Shown here: positions 1-5,419 of the stretch, in pieces | Layout of the letters: each line of letters begins with the position of its first letter | How positions within the stretch are numbered: position 1 is the stretch's first letter | Source: Anaerolineae bacterium | GTDB taxonomy: Bacteria; Chloroflexota; Anaerolineae; UBA1429 | Direction: 5' to 3' | Assembly: GCA_007118555.1 (NCBI GenBank) | Contig: SKRJ01000246.1 | Coordinates: 1-8,535 of the forward strand | DNA length: 8,535 nucleotides | The notes under the pieces: generated by a model | Database searches by the model: none | What the model saw: only the letters and a program-made list of their open reading frames with translations | Told to the model about the DNA's origin: nothing | Translations under genes and position numbers: made by a program

Positions 1-680
1 CCCAGCATGTGGCGCGTCTCGTCGGTGCTGGGCAGGTGGACCGAGATCACGCGGCACTCGCTCAAGAGCTCCTCCAACCCCACAAGGCGGATGCCCAGGG
101 CGCTGGCGTCTGCGTCGGGCAGGTAGGGATCATAGGCCCATACCTCGGCCCCGACCGCCTGAAAGAGGGCCGCCGAGCGCCGACCCACATAGCCCAGGCC
201 CAGCAGCCCGACGCGCTTGCCGCGAATCTCGTAGGTGTCAATGTCGCGCTTTTCGGGCCACGCCTCGACCGCCTTCAAGCGGCGGTCGAAATCCTGGGGC
301 TTGCGCAGGCCCATCATGGCCAGGAGCAGGGTCACGTCGGCCACCGAATCGGCGATGCGCGCCGCGGCGTGGGTCACGCGGATGCCCCGCTCATAGACGG
401 CGTCGGTGACAAAAGGTCGCACGCTGCCCGCCGCATAGGCTACCAGCCCCAGCCGATCGGCCTGCGCCAGCAGGTCGGGCGTCAGCCTCGCCAGGCCCCA
501 ACTGGCCAGGATGGCGTCCACGCCGGGCAGGCGCTCGGCCAACTCGGCCTCGTTCCAGTTGCGGCCCTCCTCGTTGTAGGTGACGTCGGCAAATGTCGCC
601 AGCTCGGCCAGGGTCTCTTGATCGAGCACCGTGTCGCGCAGGGGCTGGGGGATGGTCACAAGCACGTGGATTCTGGACAT
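1..680 (-). CDS. D-isomer-specific 2-hydroxyacid dehydrogenase, partial (C-terminus beyond left edge)
   Basis: This is an NAD-dependent dehydrogenase of the D-2-hydroxyacid family, which interconverts 2-hydroxy and 2-keto acids in the cytoplasm; the substrate cannot be told. The frame reads leftward from an ATG at 680 and stays open to the edge, giving 226 residues of a family usually about 310-340 long. Residues 1-100 form the substrate-side half. The segment SVADVTLLLAM (112-122) matches the helix that precedes the cofactor domain. GLGYVG (161-166) is the Rossmann glycine motif, and Asp184 about 18 residues on suggests NAD rather than NADP. VHLPST (214-219) is the family strand after the second Rossmann half. 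The catalytic Arg, Glu and His normally lie further on and are out of view. A Shine-Dalgarno AGGGAG (688-693) sits 7 nt before the start. It is divergent from comF. The family is sure; phosphoglycerate dehydrogenase is possible but not shown. Confidence 0.9.
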   Translation of the reverse strand, partial: MSRIHVLVTIPQPLRDTVLDQETLAELATFADVTYNEEGRNWNEAELAERLPGVDAILASWGLARLTPDLLAQADRLGLVAYAAGSVRPFVTDAVYERGIRVTHAAARIADSVADVTLLLAMMGLRKPQDFDRRLKAVEAWPEKRDIDTYEIRGKRVGLLGLGYVGRRSAALFQAVGAEVWAYDPYLPDADASALGIRLVGLEELLSECRVISVHLPSTDETRHML

Positions 681-696
681 GAACTCTCTCCCTGAG

Positions 697-729
697 TCGG
701 CAATACGCTTGAGCCGAATCGGCAATGCG
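697..729. repeat. 11-bp direct repeat, 22-bp period, in the divergent promoter region
   Basis: TCGGCAATACG (697-707) recurs as TCGGCAATGCG (719-729) with one mismatch. The 22-bp period is about two helical turns, so both copies face the same side of the DNA. They lie at and just downstream of the predicted leftward start site, and around the -35 and spacer of the rightward promoter. This suits an operator for a tandemly bound regulator. A short inverted repeat, CCGA-A-TCGG (714-722), overlaps the second copy. The regulatory role is inference. Confidence 0.45.
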
Positions 730-737
730 GGTAGGAT
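709..737 (+). promoter_or_regulatory. Possible weak promoter for comF
   Basis: TTGAGC (709-714), a 17-bp spacer and TAGGAT (732-737) make a moderate sigma-70-type match pointing at comF. Its -10 box overlaps the -10 of the leftward promoter on the other strand, so both could hardly be occupied at once. Both hexamers are imperfect, so confidence is modest. Confidence 0.35.
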
Positions 738-761
738 AGCAGCGTAAAAGAGGGCGGTCAA
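733..761 (-). promoter_or_regulatory. Promoter for the leftward dehydrogenase gene
   Basis: On the minus strand the sequence reads TTGACC (756-761), a 17-bp spacer and TATCCT (733-738). This is a good sigma-70-type match that would start transcription near 725, about 45 nt before the dehydrogenase ATG. The hexamers and spacing are seen directly; the function is inferred. Confidence 0.55.
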
Positions 762-765
762 CCGA

Positions 766-784
766 CCCCTCATGAACAAGGGGG
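766..784 (+). promoter_or_regulatory. Small hairpin that could cover the comF ribosome binding site
   Basis: CCCCT (766-770) can pair with AGGGG (779-783) around an 8-nt loop. The right arm is part of the purine-rich ribosome binding site of comF, whose ATG is at 789. A stem this short may form only transiently. It is recorded because it overlaps the one site that decides comF translation. Confidence 0.25.
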
Positions 785-788
785 AGCG

Positions 789-1487
789 ATGGTGGCAACG
801 ACACCCTCGGTCGCGGAGCGTCTCTGGCAAGAGCTGCTGGAGCTGCTCTTTCCGGCGCACTGTGCGGCGTGCCGGCGGCATGGCGCCTGGCTGTGCGACG
901 CGTGCCTCGCAGATGTGCCGGGGCAGGGGCAGCTTCAACTCGTGCCCTGGCCCCATCTGGCGGCTGGCGGGCTCATGGGTGTCTACTCCCTGTCGCCCCA
1001 CGCCCATCCGCTGCGCGAGGCGGTGCACGCTCTCAAATACGGCGGTGTGCGCGTCCTGGCCCCGCCATTGGCGGCTCTGGTGGCCGAAGGCCTGGCCGAG
1101 TGTCCCCTGTGGGTGGACACTCTTGTGCCGGTGCCCTTGCACATCGCCCGCATCCGCCAGCGGGGCTATAACCAGTCCGAGCTGCTGGCTCGCGCGCTGG
1201 GTGACGAGTGCGCTCTCGCCGTCTCGTGCGGCGACCTGGTGCGTCACCGGCCGACCCGCTCGCAGGTGGGGCTCTCCGCCGACCAGCGTCAGGCCAACGT
1301 CGACGGGGCCTTTGCATGCCGGCCCGATGCCTTTGCCGGGGAGCGGGTGCTCTTGATCGACGATGTGCTGACCACCGGCGCCACCCTCACCGCCTGTGCC
1401 ACCGCCCTGCGCGCCGCCGGGGCTGTAGAAGTGTGGGGCCTGACCCTCACCCATGCCGAGCACGGCCTGCGCCGCAGCCGTTCCTGA
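789..1487 (+). CDS. comF: ComF family phosphoribosyltransferase-like protein
   Basis: This 232-residue protein has the ComF architecture. A zinc-ribbon-like N-terminus carries Cys25, Cys28, Cys36 and Cys39 (two CxxC pairs), followed by a type I phosphoribosyltransferase fold. The typical ALKYGG segment is at 81-86, VPVPLHIARIRQRGYNQS at 113-130, the QVGLS...R..NV..AF block at 159-175, and the PRPP-binding loop VLLIDDVLTTGAT at 187-199 with Asp191-Asp192. In naturally transformable bacteria ComF acts in the cytoplasm to help bring incoming single-stranded DNA inside; in other genomes the role is unclear, and no other competence gene is visible here. The ATG at 789 follows a purine-rich ribosome binding site, AGGGGGAG (779-786). 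Length is normal for the family. The gene is alone on its strand between a divergent dehydrogenase and the separately promoted rrf2 cluster. Confidence 0.92.
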   Translation: MVATTPSVAERLWQELLELLFPAHCAACRRHGAWLCDACLADVPGQGQLQLVPWPHLAAGGLMGVYSLSPHAHPLREAVHALKYGGVRVLAPPLAALVAEGLAECPLWVDTLVPVPLHIARIRQRGYNQSELLARALGDECALAVSCGDLVRHRPTRSQVGLSADQRQANVDGAFACRPDAFAGERVLLIDDVLTTGATLTACATALRAAGAVEVWGLTLTHAEHGLRRSRS

Positions 1488-1500
1488 TCTCCCCGATGTA

Positions 1501-1520
1501 GACACTTGTCCTCAAGTGTC
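1501..1520 (+). terminator. 8-bp perfect hairpin downstream of comF, possible weak terminator
   Basis: GACACTTG (1501-1508) and CAAGTGTC (1513-1520) are perfect inverted copies around a TCCT loop, 13 nt after the comF stop codon. A T-rich stretch follows only after about 10 nt (1532-1543) rather than immediately, so this is a poor intrinsic terminator. It could instead be an operator upstream of the rrf2 promoter, which begins about 30 bp later. Confidence 0.4.
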
Positions 1521-1551
1521 AGAGATAACGCATTTTGTTGTTTACGTCCCC

Positions 1552-1579
1552 TTGACATGGTGGCCGTCGATGCTATACT
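1552..1579 (+). promoter_or_regulatory. Strong sigma-70-type promoter of the rrf2-cysE-iscU-mnmA cluster
   Basis: A perfect -35 box TTGACA (1552-1557), a 16-bp spacer and a near-perfect -10 box TATACT (1574-1579) are present. TG at 1571-1572 adds an extended -10 element. Transcription would start near 1586, about 27 nt before the rrf2 ATG. It is the best promoter match in the window. Confidence 0.8.
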
Positions 1580-1580
1580 T

Positions 1581-1604
1581 AATTCTGATCAAAAACTAGG
1601 AATT
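1581..1604. promoter_or_regulatory. Candidate operator (interrupted inverted repeat) over the rrf2 start site
   Basis: AATTC (1581-1585) and GAATT (1600-1604) are inverted copies separated by 14 bp, with one more symmetric A/T pair inside the arms. The element lies directly after the -10 box and covers the expected start site. AT-rich dyads about 25 bp long placed like this are typical of Rrf2-family operators, so autorepression by the adjacent gene is the natural reading. Only the symmetry is seen; binding is inferred. Confidence 0.4.
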
Positions 1605-1612
1605 GGATTGCC

Positions 1613-2035
1613 ATGAGACTATCCGCCAAGGAACAGACAGGAATGCGGGCGATGATCGAGTTTGCCCGCTGCTATGGAAATGGCCCCACCTCCCTGAGCG
1701 AGGTGGCCAGGGCGCAGGATCTGCCGCTGCCCTACCTGCAGCAGGTGGTGTCGGCTCTGCGTCAGGCGGGCCTCGTGGCCAGCGTGCGTGGGGCGCGGGG
1801 CGGCTACTATCTCACGCGACGGCCCGAGCAAGTGCGCATGGGTGACATCATTCGGGCACTGGAAGGGCAGCTCATCTCTGTCGATTGTATGGGCCCCGAG
1901 GGTTCGCCCTGTTGTGAGCGGGAGGCGGACTGCCTTGCTCGCGATGTATGGCAGAGCATGGCGGACTGCCTTGCCGATACTCTCGACAATATGACATTGG
2001 CCGACGTACTTGTGGGTCAAGAAAGGACCGTTTGA
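1613..2035 (+). CDS. Rrf2 family transcriptional regulator (cysteine-rich, IscR-like)
   Basis: This 140-residue DNA-binding regulator is at the usual Rrf2 length. The start [18 protein letters not shown] is the typical Rrf2 N-terminus, residues 27-58 form the winged helix-turn-helix, and [21 protein letters not shown] (59-79) with ALEG (82-85) matches the wing and linker. Cys92, Cys100, Cys101 and Cys107 lie where IscR and NsrR hold an Fe-S cluster. Their spacing (C-x7-CC-x5-C) is not the C-x5-C-x5-C of E. coli IscR. Cys20 and Cys119 lie outside this group. It heads a cluster with cysE, iscU and mnmA, so sensing of Fe-S or cysteine supply is the likely role, but the true signal is unknown. 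The ATG at 1613 has only a weak AGGA (1598-1601) about 11 nt upstream. CymR-like control is an alternative to IscR-like control. Confidence 0.92.
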   Translation: MRLSAKEQTGMRAMIEFARCYGNGPTSLSEVARAQDLPLPYLQQVVSALRQAGLVASVRGARGGYYLTRRPEQVRMGDIIRALEGQLISVDCMGPEGSPCCEREADCLARDVWQSMADCLADTLDNMTLADVLVGQERTV

Positions 2036-2036
2036 G

Positions 2037-2762
2037 ATGCTCGCACGCATACGAGAAGATGTTCAGATGGTGTTCCAGAGGGACCCGGCGGCGCGTACCT
2101 GGTGGGAGGTGCTGACCTGCTATCCGGGGCTGCATGCCGTCTGGCATTATCGCGTCGCTCATTGGCTCTGGCATCACAAGCTCTATTGGCTGGCGCGATG
2201 GATCTCGCATGTGGGACGCTTTCTGACCGGCGTCGAGATTCACCCGGGCGCCCAGTTGGGTCGTCGCTTTTTCATCGATCACGGCATGGGCGTCGTGATT
2301 GGCGAGACGGCCAGGGTGGGCGATGACGTGCTGATGTACAAGGGCGCTGTGTTGGGCGGCGTCTCGCTGAGCAAGGACAAGCGCCACCCCACGGTGGGGC
2401 ATCGTGTTGTCATCGGTTCGAACGCCACCGTTTTGGGCCCTGTCCACATTGGCAACGACGCCCGCATCGGTTCGGGCGCCGTAGTGATCGATTCGGTGCC
2501 CGAGGACTCCACCGCCGTGGGCGTACCGGCGCGGGTGGTCCGGGGCCCCCAATTGGATTCGGATCCCTGCTCGGCTCTGGAGCACAGCGAGCTTCCCGAT
2601 CCGGTGGCCGAGCAGTGTCGGCGTCTGAGCGCCCAGATCGAGCAACTGGAGCTGGGCCTGCAGGCGGTGACCGAGGCTCTGCGCGAAGTGCGACGCGAGC
2701 CTTCCCCGATGTCTCAGGCTTCGGAGAGAGGCAATGGGCATGACAAGGAACAGACCGACTGA
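2037..2762 (+). CDS. cysE: Serine O-acetyltransferase
   Basis: CysE transfers acetyl from acetyl-CoA to serine, the committed step of cysteine synthesis in the cytoplasm. The 241-residue protein has the helical N-terminal domain (1-60, with [20 protein letters not shown] at 15-34), then a left-handed beta-helix of hexapeptide repeats: [11 protein letters not shown] (65-75), the catalytic segment [12 protein letters not shown] (81-92) with His82, [13 protein letters not shown] (107-119), and VGVPARVV (161-168). Residues 185-220 ([10 protein letters not shown] onward) form a coiled-coil-like tail as in the Bacillus-type enzyme. The tail lacks the C-terminal Ile by which enteric CysE binds CysK. 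I chose the ATG at 2037, not an upstream in-frame GTG at 2010, because AAAGGA (2023-2028) lies 8 nt before it and [10 protein letters not shown] matches the family start. It begins 1 nt after the rrf2 stop codon, implying coupled translation. Confidence 0.95.
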   Translation: MLARIREDVQMVFQRDPAARTWWEVLTCYPGLHAVWHYRVAHWLWHHKLYWLARWISHVGRFLTGVEIHPGAQLGRRFFIDHGMGVVIGETARVGDDVLMYKGAVLGGVSLSKDKRHPTVGHRVVIGSNATVLGPVHIGNDARIGSGAVVIDSVPEDSTAVGVPARVVRGPQLDSDPCSALEHSELPDPVAEQCRRLSAQIEQLELGLQAVTEALREVRREPSPMSQASERGNGHDKEQTD

Positions 2763-2783
2763 GGCTGATACAGGGGAGGACGC

Positions 2784-3182
2784 ATGTATCGCGAGATCGT
2801 ATTGGATCACTTTAGCAAGCCACGCAATGTGGGTGAGATCGAGAATCCGGATGGCTATGGGCAGGCGGAGAGCTCGGCCTGTGGCGACGTGATCGAGGTA
2901 TACATTCGTGTCGACGAGGGCCACCTGGCCGACATCAAGTACCGCACCTTTGGCTGTGCGGCGGCCATCGCTTCCAGCTCTTTTGCCTCCGAGCTGGTTA
3001 CCGGCAAAGCGCTCGATACGGTGATGGAGATCACCGATGCCGAGATCGCCGATCAACTGGGGCTTCCCGAGTTCAAGTATCATTGCTCGGTCATGGTCAT
3101 GCGGGCGCTGCACCAGGCCATCGAGGACTATTACGCCAAACACCCCGAGGCCAATCCTCACCAGACGGCCCCGTCTGACTAG
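2784..3182 (+). CDS. iscU: IscU/NifU-type iron-sulfur cluster assembly scaffold
   Basis: This 132-residue scaffold receives sulfur from a cysteine desulfurase and iron, builds an Fe-S cluster and passes it to client proteins. The ligand set is complete: Cys33 and Asp35 in SSACGDVI, Cys58 in FGCAAAIASSSFASE, and His100 and Cys101 in KYHCSV. The 43-residue step between the second and third cysteines equals that of E. coli IscU, so the insertion that marks SufU is absent. There is no C-terminal NifU thioredoxin-like domain. The chaperone-recognition motif LPPVK of E. coli IscU appears as LPEFK (94-98). GGGGAGGA (2773-2780) lies just ahead of the ATG. It follows cysE by 21 nt and precedes mnmA by 5 nt, so it is very likely in the same operon. 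No IscS, IscA, HscA/HscB or ferredoxin gene is adjacent, unlike the classical isc operon. Confidence 0.94.
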   Translation: MYREIVLDHFSKPRNVGEIENPDGYGQAESSACGDVIEVYIRVDEGHLADIKYRTFGCAAAIASSSFASELVTGKALDTVMEITDAEIADQLGLPEFKYHCSVMVMRALHQAIEDYYAKHPEANPHQTAPSD

Positions 3183-3187
3183 CCTCG

Positions 3188-4303
3188 GTGGCGTTGATTG
3201 CGCCGATGCCCGACAGAGATGCCCCTGGTGGGACCGTGGCCGTCGCCATGAGCGGCGGCCTCGATAGCGCCATGGCCCTCGCCCTGCTCCTGGAGCAGGA
3301 GCATCCCGTGATCGGGCTGACGATGCGCCTCTGGCGCGAGCCCGGCGGGGGAGATGACCCCGCCGAGGCCGACATTGCCAGCGCCCAGCAGGTGTGCCGC
3401 CAGTTGGGCGTCGAGCATCACGTCGTCGATCTACGGGACGCCTTTTACGAGCAGGTTGTCTGCCATTTTGTAGCCGAGTACGCTGCAGGGCGCACCCCCA
3501 ACCCCTGTGTGCGCTGCAACCGTTGGATCAAGTTTGGGCTGCTGCTCGAACAGGCGCGCGCCCTGGGGGCCGAGACACTGGCCACCGGTCACTATGCCCG
3601 CATCGCCCACGAGGAGGGTCGCTACCGATTATTGCGCGGAAGCGACCGGGGCAAGGATCAATCTTATTTCCTGTATACTCTGGATCAAGCGACGCTGGCC
3701 GTTGTGCATTTCCCCCTCGGCGCGTATCATAAGGCTACCATACGTGATATGGCCCGCGCTCGTGGCCTGCCCGTGGTGGAGCGGGCCGAGAGCCAGGATA
3801 TCTGCTTTAGCCACGATGGCGACTATCGGCGCCTGATCCAGAAGCAGCAGCCCGAGGCGGTGCGGCCGGGGCCGATCTATGATCGCGACGGTCAGTTGCT
3901 GGGCGAGCATCGCGGGTTACCCTATTACACCATTGGGCAGCGCAGCGGCCTGGGCATTGCGGCGCCACGACCCCTGTATGTCATCGCCCTGGATCTGGAG
4001 CGCAACGCCCTGATCGTGGGCCATGCCGACGCGCTGGGGCGCAAGGGCCTGATGGCCCGCGAGATGAACGTTATCGGCGGTCAGCCGCTGCCCCAGGGGC
4101 ACATGGTGCAGGCCAAGATTCGCTATCGCGCTCGCCCGGCGGCAGCCCGCGTGTATATGCAGGCCATCGACAAGGCACGCGTCCTGTTCGACGAGCCGTT
4201 GCGTGACATTACACCCGGGCAGGCCGTGGTGCTCTATGAGGGCGATACCGTATTGGGGGGCGGCATCATCGATGCTGCCACAGAACCAGAGAACGTCGAG
4301 TGA
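3188..4303 (+). CDS. mnmA: tRNA-specific 2-thiouridylase
   Basis: MnmA activates the 2-position of wobble U34 in tRNA Glu, Gln and Lys with ATP and replaces oxygen with sulfur delivered as persulfide. The 371-residue protein has all the expected marks: PP-loop SGGLDS (22-27), nucleophile Cys107 in NPCVRCN (105-111), GHYARI (134-139), DQSYFLYTL (157-165), the persulfide Cys206 in SQDICF (202-207), GQRSGLG (250-256) and the C-terminal beta-barrel domain. Length is normal. The start is uncertain: GTG at 3188, 5 nt after the iscU stop, has no clear Shine-Dalgarno and would depend on coupling; ATG at 3206 would give 365 residues and still precede the PP-loop. Its place after iscU fits a shared need for cysteine-derived sulfur, but the sulfur donor is not encoded nearby. 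Confidence 0.96.
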   Translation: MALIAPMPDRDAPGGTVAVAMSGGLDSAMALALLLEQEHPVIGLTMRLWREPGGGDDPAEADIASAQQVCRQLGVEHHVVDLRDAFYEQVVCHFVAEYAAGRTPNPCVRCNRWIKFGLLLEQARALGAETLATGHYARIAHEEGRYRLLRGSDRGKDQSYFLYTLDQATLAVVHFPLGAYHKATIRDMARARGLPVVERAESQDICFSHDGDYRRLIQKQQPEAVRPGPIYDRDGQLLGEHRGLPYYTIGQRSGLGIAAPRPLYVIALDLERNALIVGHADALGRKGLMAREMNVIGGQPLPQGHMVQAKIRYRARPAAARVYMQAIDKARVLFDEPLRDITPGQAVVLYEGDTVLGGGIIDAATEPENVE

Positions 4304-4317
4304 CGAGGGGGTTGCCC

Positions 4318-4572
4318 ATGTTTGCCTCACCGGTATTGCTGTTGGGAACCAGTGTGGCCACGCTGTATGCGGCAGGCTTTCACCTGCTGACGGGGCGCAC
4401 CTGGCGGCAGATCATGCTCTTTTGGCTGTTCAGCCTGGTGGGCTTTATGATCGGCCAAATCGGAGCCGAATTGTCTGGACTCACCTGGCCTATGCTGGGG
4501 CAGATTCATATCATTCCGGCTACGATTCTGTCTTGGCTGGCGCTACTCGTTGCACGGCTCTTGAAAGCATGA
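4318..4572 (+). CDS. Small three-helix membrane protein of unknown function
   Basis: This 84-residue hydrophobic protein has three predicted membrane helices, at about residues 4-24, 31-50 and 63-82. Short polar links lie between them, including TGRTWRQ (25-31) before helix 2 and TWPMLGQIH (56-64) before helix 3. I know of no assigned function; similar short proteins beside mnmA are, to my recollection, common in Chloroflexota. I chose the ATG at 4318 because AGGGGG (4306-4311) lies 6 nt before it; an in-frame GTG at 4300 would overlap the end of mnmA and add six residues. The 14-nt gap after mnmA and the strong ribosome binding site suggest it is the last gene of the sulfur operon transcript. 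It ends 46 nt before the next gene. Confidence 0.8.
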   Translation: MFASPVLLLGTSVATLYAAGFHLLTGRTWRQIMLFWLFSLVGFMIGQIGAELSGLTWPMLGQIHIIPATILSWLALLVARLLKA

Positions 4573-4578
4573 TAGAAT
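4550..4578 (+). promoter_or_regulatory. Internal promoter upstream of the two single-helix protein genes
   Basis: TTGCAC (4550-4555), a 17-bp spacer and TAGAAT (4573-4578) are present, with TG at 4570-4571 giving an extended -10 element. The -35 box lies inside the end of the preceding gene. The same arrangement (TTGC.., 17 bp, TGnTAGAAT) recurs at 7169-7197, which raises confidence that it is used in this genome. Confidence 0.55.
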
Positions 4579-4618
4579 ATTTCAGTAAGCAGAGTTTTCT
4601 TGTCAGGAGGACACTCTT

Positions 4619-4966
4619 ATGCTATCGGCTGTTCGTGATATCGCCATCGTTCTCCTAGCCGTGCAATCGCTGGTCATCGGCGTGCTGCTGGCTATCCTAT
4701 TATTGCAGATTCGTAATCTCGTGCGGATGCTCCGTGAGGAAGTGACGCCCATCCTGCATAGCACCCAAGGTACGGCTCACCGGTTGGACGACACGGTGCA
4801 TCTGGTCAGTGATACAGTGGTCCGGCCGCTCATCAAGGTCAATAGCGTGATGGCCGGGGTTCGCAAGGGGCTCGATACACTTGTGTTCTTCAAGGGGCGC
4901 GTTCCGCGTCGTTATCATGACCCAGAAGTCTCTCGCAGGGTTCCCCCTGCGGACTTGGATCAATAA
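4619..4966 (+). CDS. Single-pass membrane protein with DUF948/YtxG-like layout
   Basis: This is a 115-residue protein. One long hydrophobic helix at about 7-30 (IAIVLLAVQSLVIGVLLAIL and onward) is followed by a basic turn and then a mostly helical soluble part: EEVTPILHSTQGTAHRLDDT (40-59), VVRPLIKVNSVMAGVRKG (67-84), and a short polar tail. The layout, and the position just ahead of a YtxH-like gene, match DUF948/YtxG-type proteins, which are envelope-associated, cell-stress-linked and of unknown biochemical function. The translation signal is excellent: AGGAGG (4605-4610), an 8-nt gap, then ATG. A promoter at 4550-4578 probably serves this gene and the next. The family name is a resemblance call, not a proven domain hit. 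Confidence 0.8.
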   Translation: MLSAVRDIAIVLLAVQSLVIGVLLAILLLQIRNLVRMLREEVTPILHSTQGTAHRLDDTVHLVSDTVVRPLIKVNSVMAGVRKGLDTLVFFKGRVPRRYHDPEVSRRVPPADLDQ

Positions 4967-4986
4967 GCTGCGTAAGGAGGACAACT

Positions 4987-5355
4987 GTGAGCAAGAATGC
5001 GGGTAAGGGTGATTTTCTGGTGGGGTTTGTCCTGGGCGCTCTGACGGGAGCCCTGGCAGCGCTCCTCTTTGCGCCAGCGTCAGGAGACGAGTTCCGCGAG
5101 CAGATCAAGGACAGGGGCATCGAGATCAAGGATCGCGCCGAGGAAATGGGTGTCGATACAGAGCATCTGGACGAGTTGCGCGAGCGTGGGCAAGCCCTGC
5201 TGGAAGAGCAGCGCGCGCGTTTTCGTGAGGCGATCGAAGAGGGCAAGCTGGCTGCCGCCCGCCGTAAGGAAGAGCTCATCAACCAGTTTGGGACGACTCC
5301 TCCCGAGCCAGAGCAGCCTATCGATCTGACCGATATCGGCGCCAGGTCCTCCTAG
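4987..5355 (+). CDS. YtxH domain-containing protein
   Basis: This is a 122-residue YtxH-like protein. An N-terminal glycine/alanine-rich membrane helix at about 9-30 (DFLVGFVLGALTGALAALLF) is followed by APASGDEFREQIKDR, which matches the family's LFAP.SG...R signature. A long charged helix (36-95) with coiled-coil character comes next, then a Pro/Glu-rich tail. Members are found in the envelope of many Gram-positive bacteria and Chloroflexota and in Bacillus are linked to general stress; the molecular role is unknown. The GTG start at 4987 follows a perfect AAGGAGG (4974-4980) at a 6-nt gap. It begins 20 nt after the preceding membrane protein, so the pair is surely co-transcribed and may form one envelope complex. 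Confidence 0.88.
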   Translation: MSKNAGKGDFLVGFVLGALTGALAALLFAPASGDEFREQIKDRGIEIKDRAEEMGVDTEHLDELRERGQALLEEQRARFREAIEEGKLAAARRKEELINQFGTTPPEPEQPIDLTDIGARSS

Positions 5356-5377
5356 CGCCTGCTATTGCATCCTGCAA

Positions 5378-5412
5378 AAGCCGACGGAGAATATGAGATG
5401 CTCCGTCGGCTT
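5378..5412. terminator. Bidirectional hairpin terminator between convergent genes
   Basis: AAGCCGACGGAG (5378-5389) and CTCCGTCGGCTT (5401-5412) form a perfect 12-bp stem around an 11-nt loop. Reading leftward, the stem runs into TTTTGC, so it suits the end of the NAD(P)HX-repair gene 8 nt away. Reading rightward it lies 22 nt past the YtxH gene stop, and the T-tract is limited to TT then ATTT. It is strongest as a leftward terminator and plausibly serves both genes. Confidence 0.8.
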
Positions 5413-5419
5413 GGCCATT

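Noticed and set aside
9..695. A 228-codon plus-strand open frame at the left edge
   Set aside because: The minus strand here encodes a clear 2-hydroxyacid dehydrogenase with a Rossmann motif and ribosome binding site; the plus frame shows no domain.
772..1356. A plus-strand frame starting at an ATG 17 nt before comF
   Set aside because: It is out of frame with comF, has no ribosome binding site of its own, and its translation is Arg/Trp/Pro-rich without motifs.
2590..2762. CysE C-terminal coiled-coil-like tail as a novel fusion
   Set aside because: The ELPDPVAEQ...Q..QLE tail resembles that of Bacillus-type serine acetyltransferases, so it is ordinary for the family.
1872..3161. A 429-codon open frame on the minus strand across cysE and iscU
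   Set aside because: It lies opposite three well-identified genes, its translation is rich in His/Gln/Arg with no recognisable motif, and it follows from the G/C-biased codons of the real strand.
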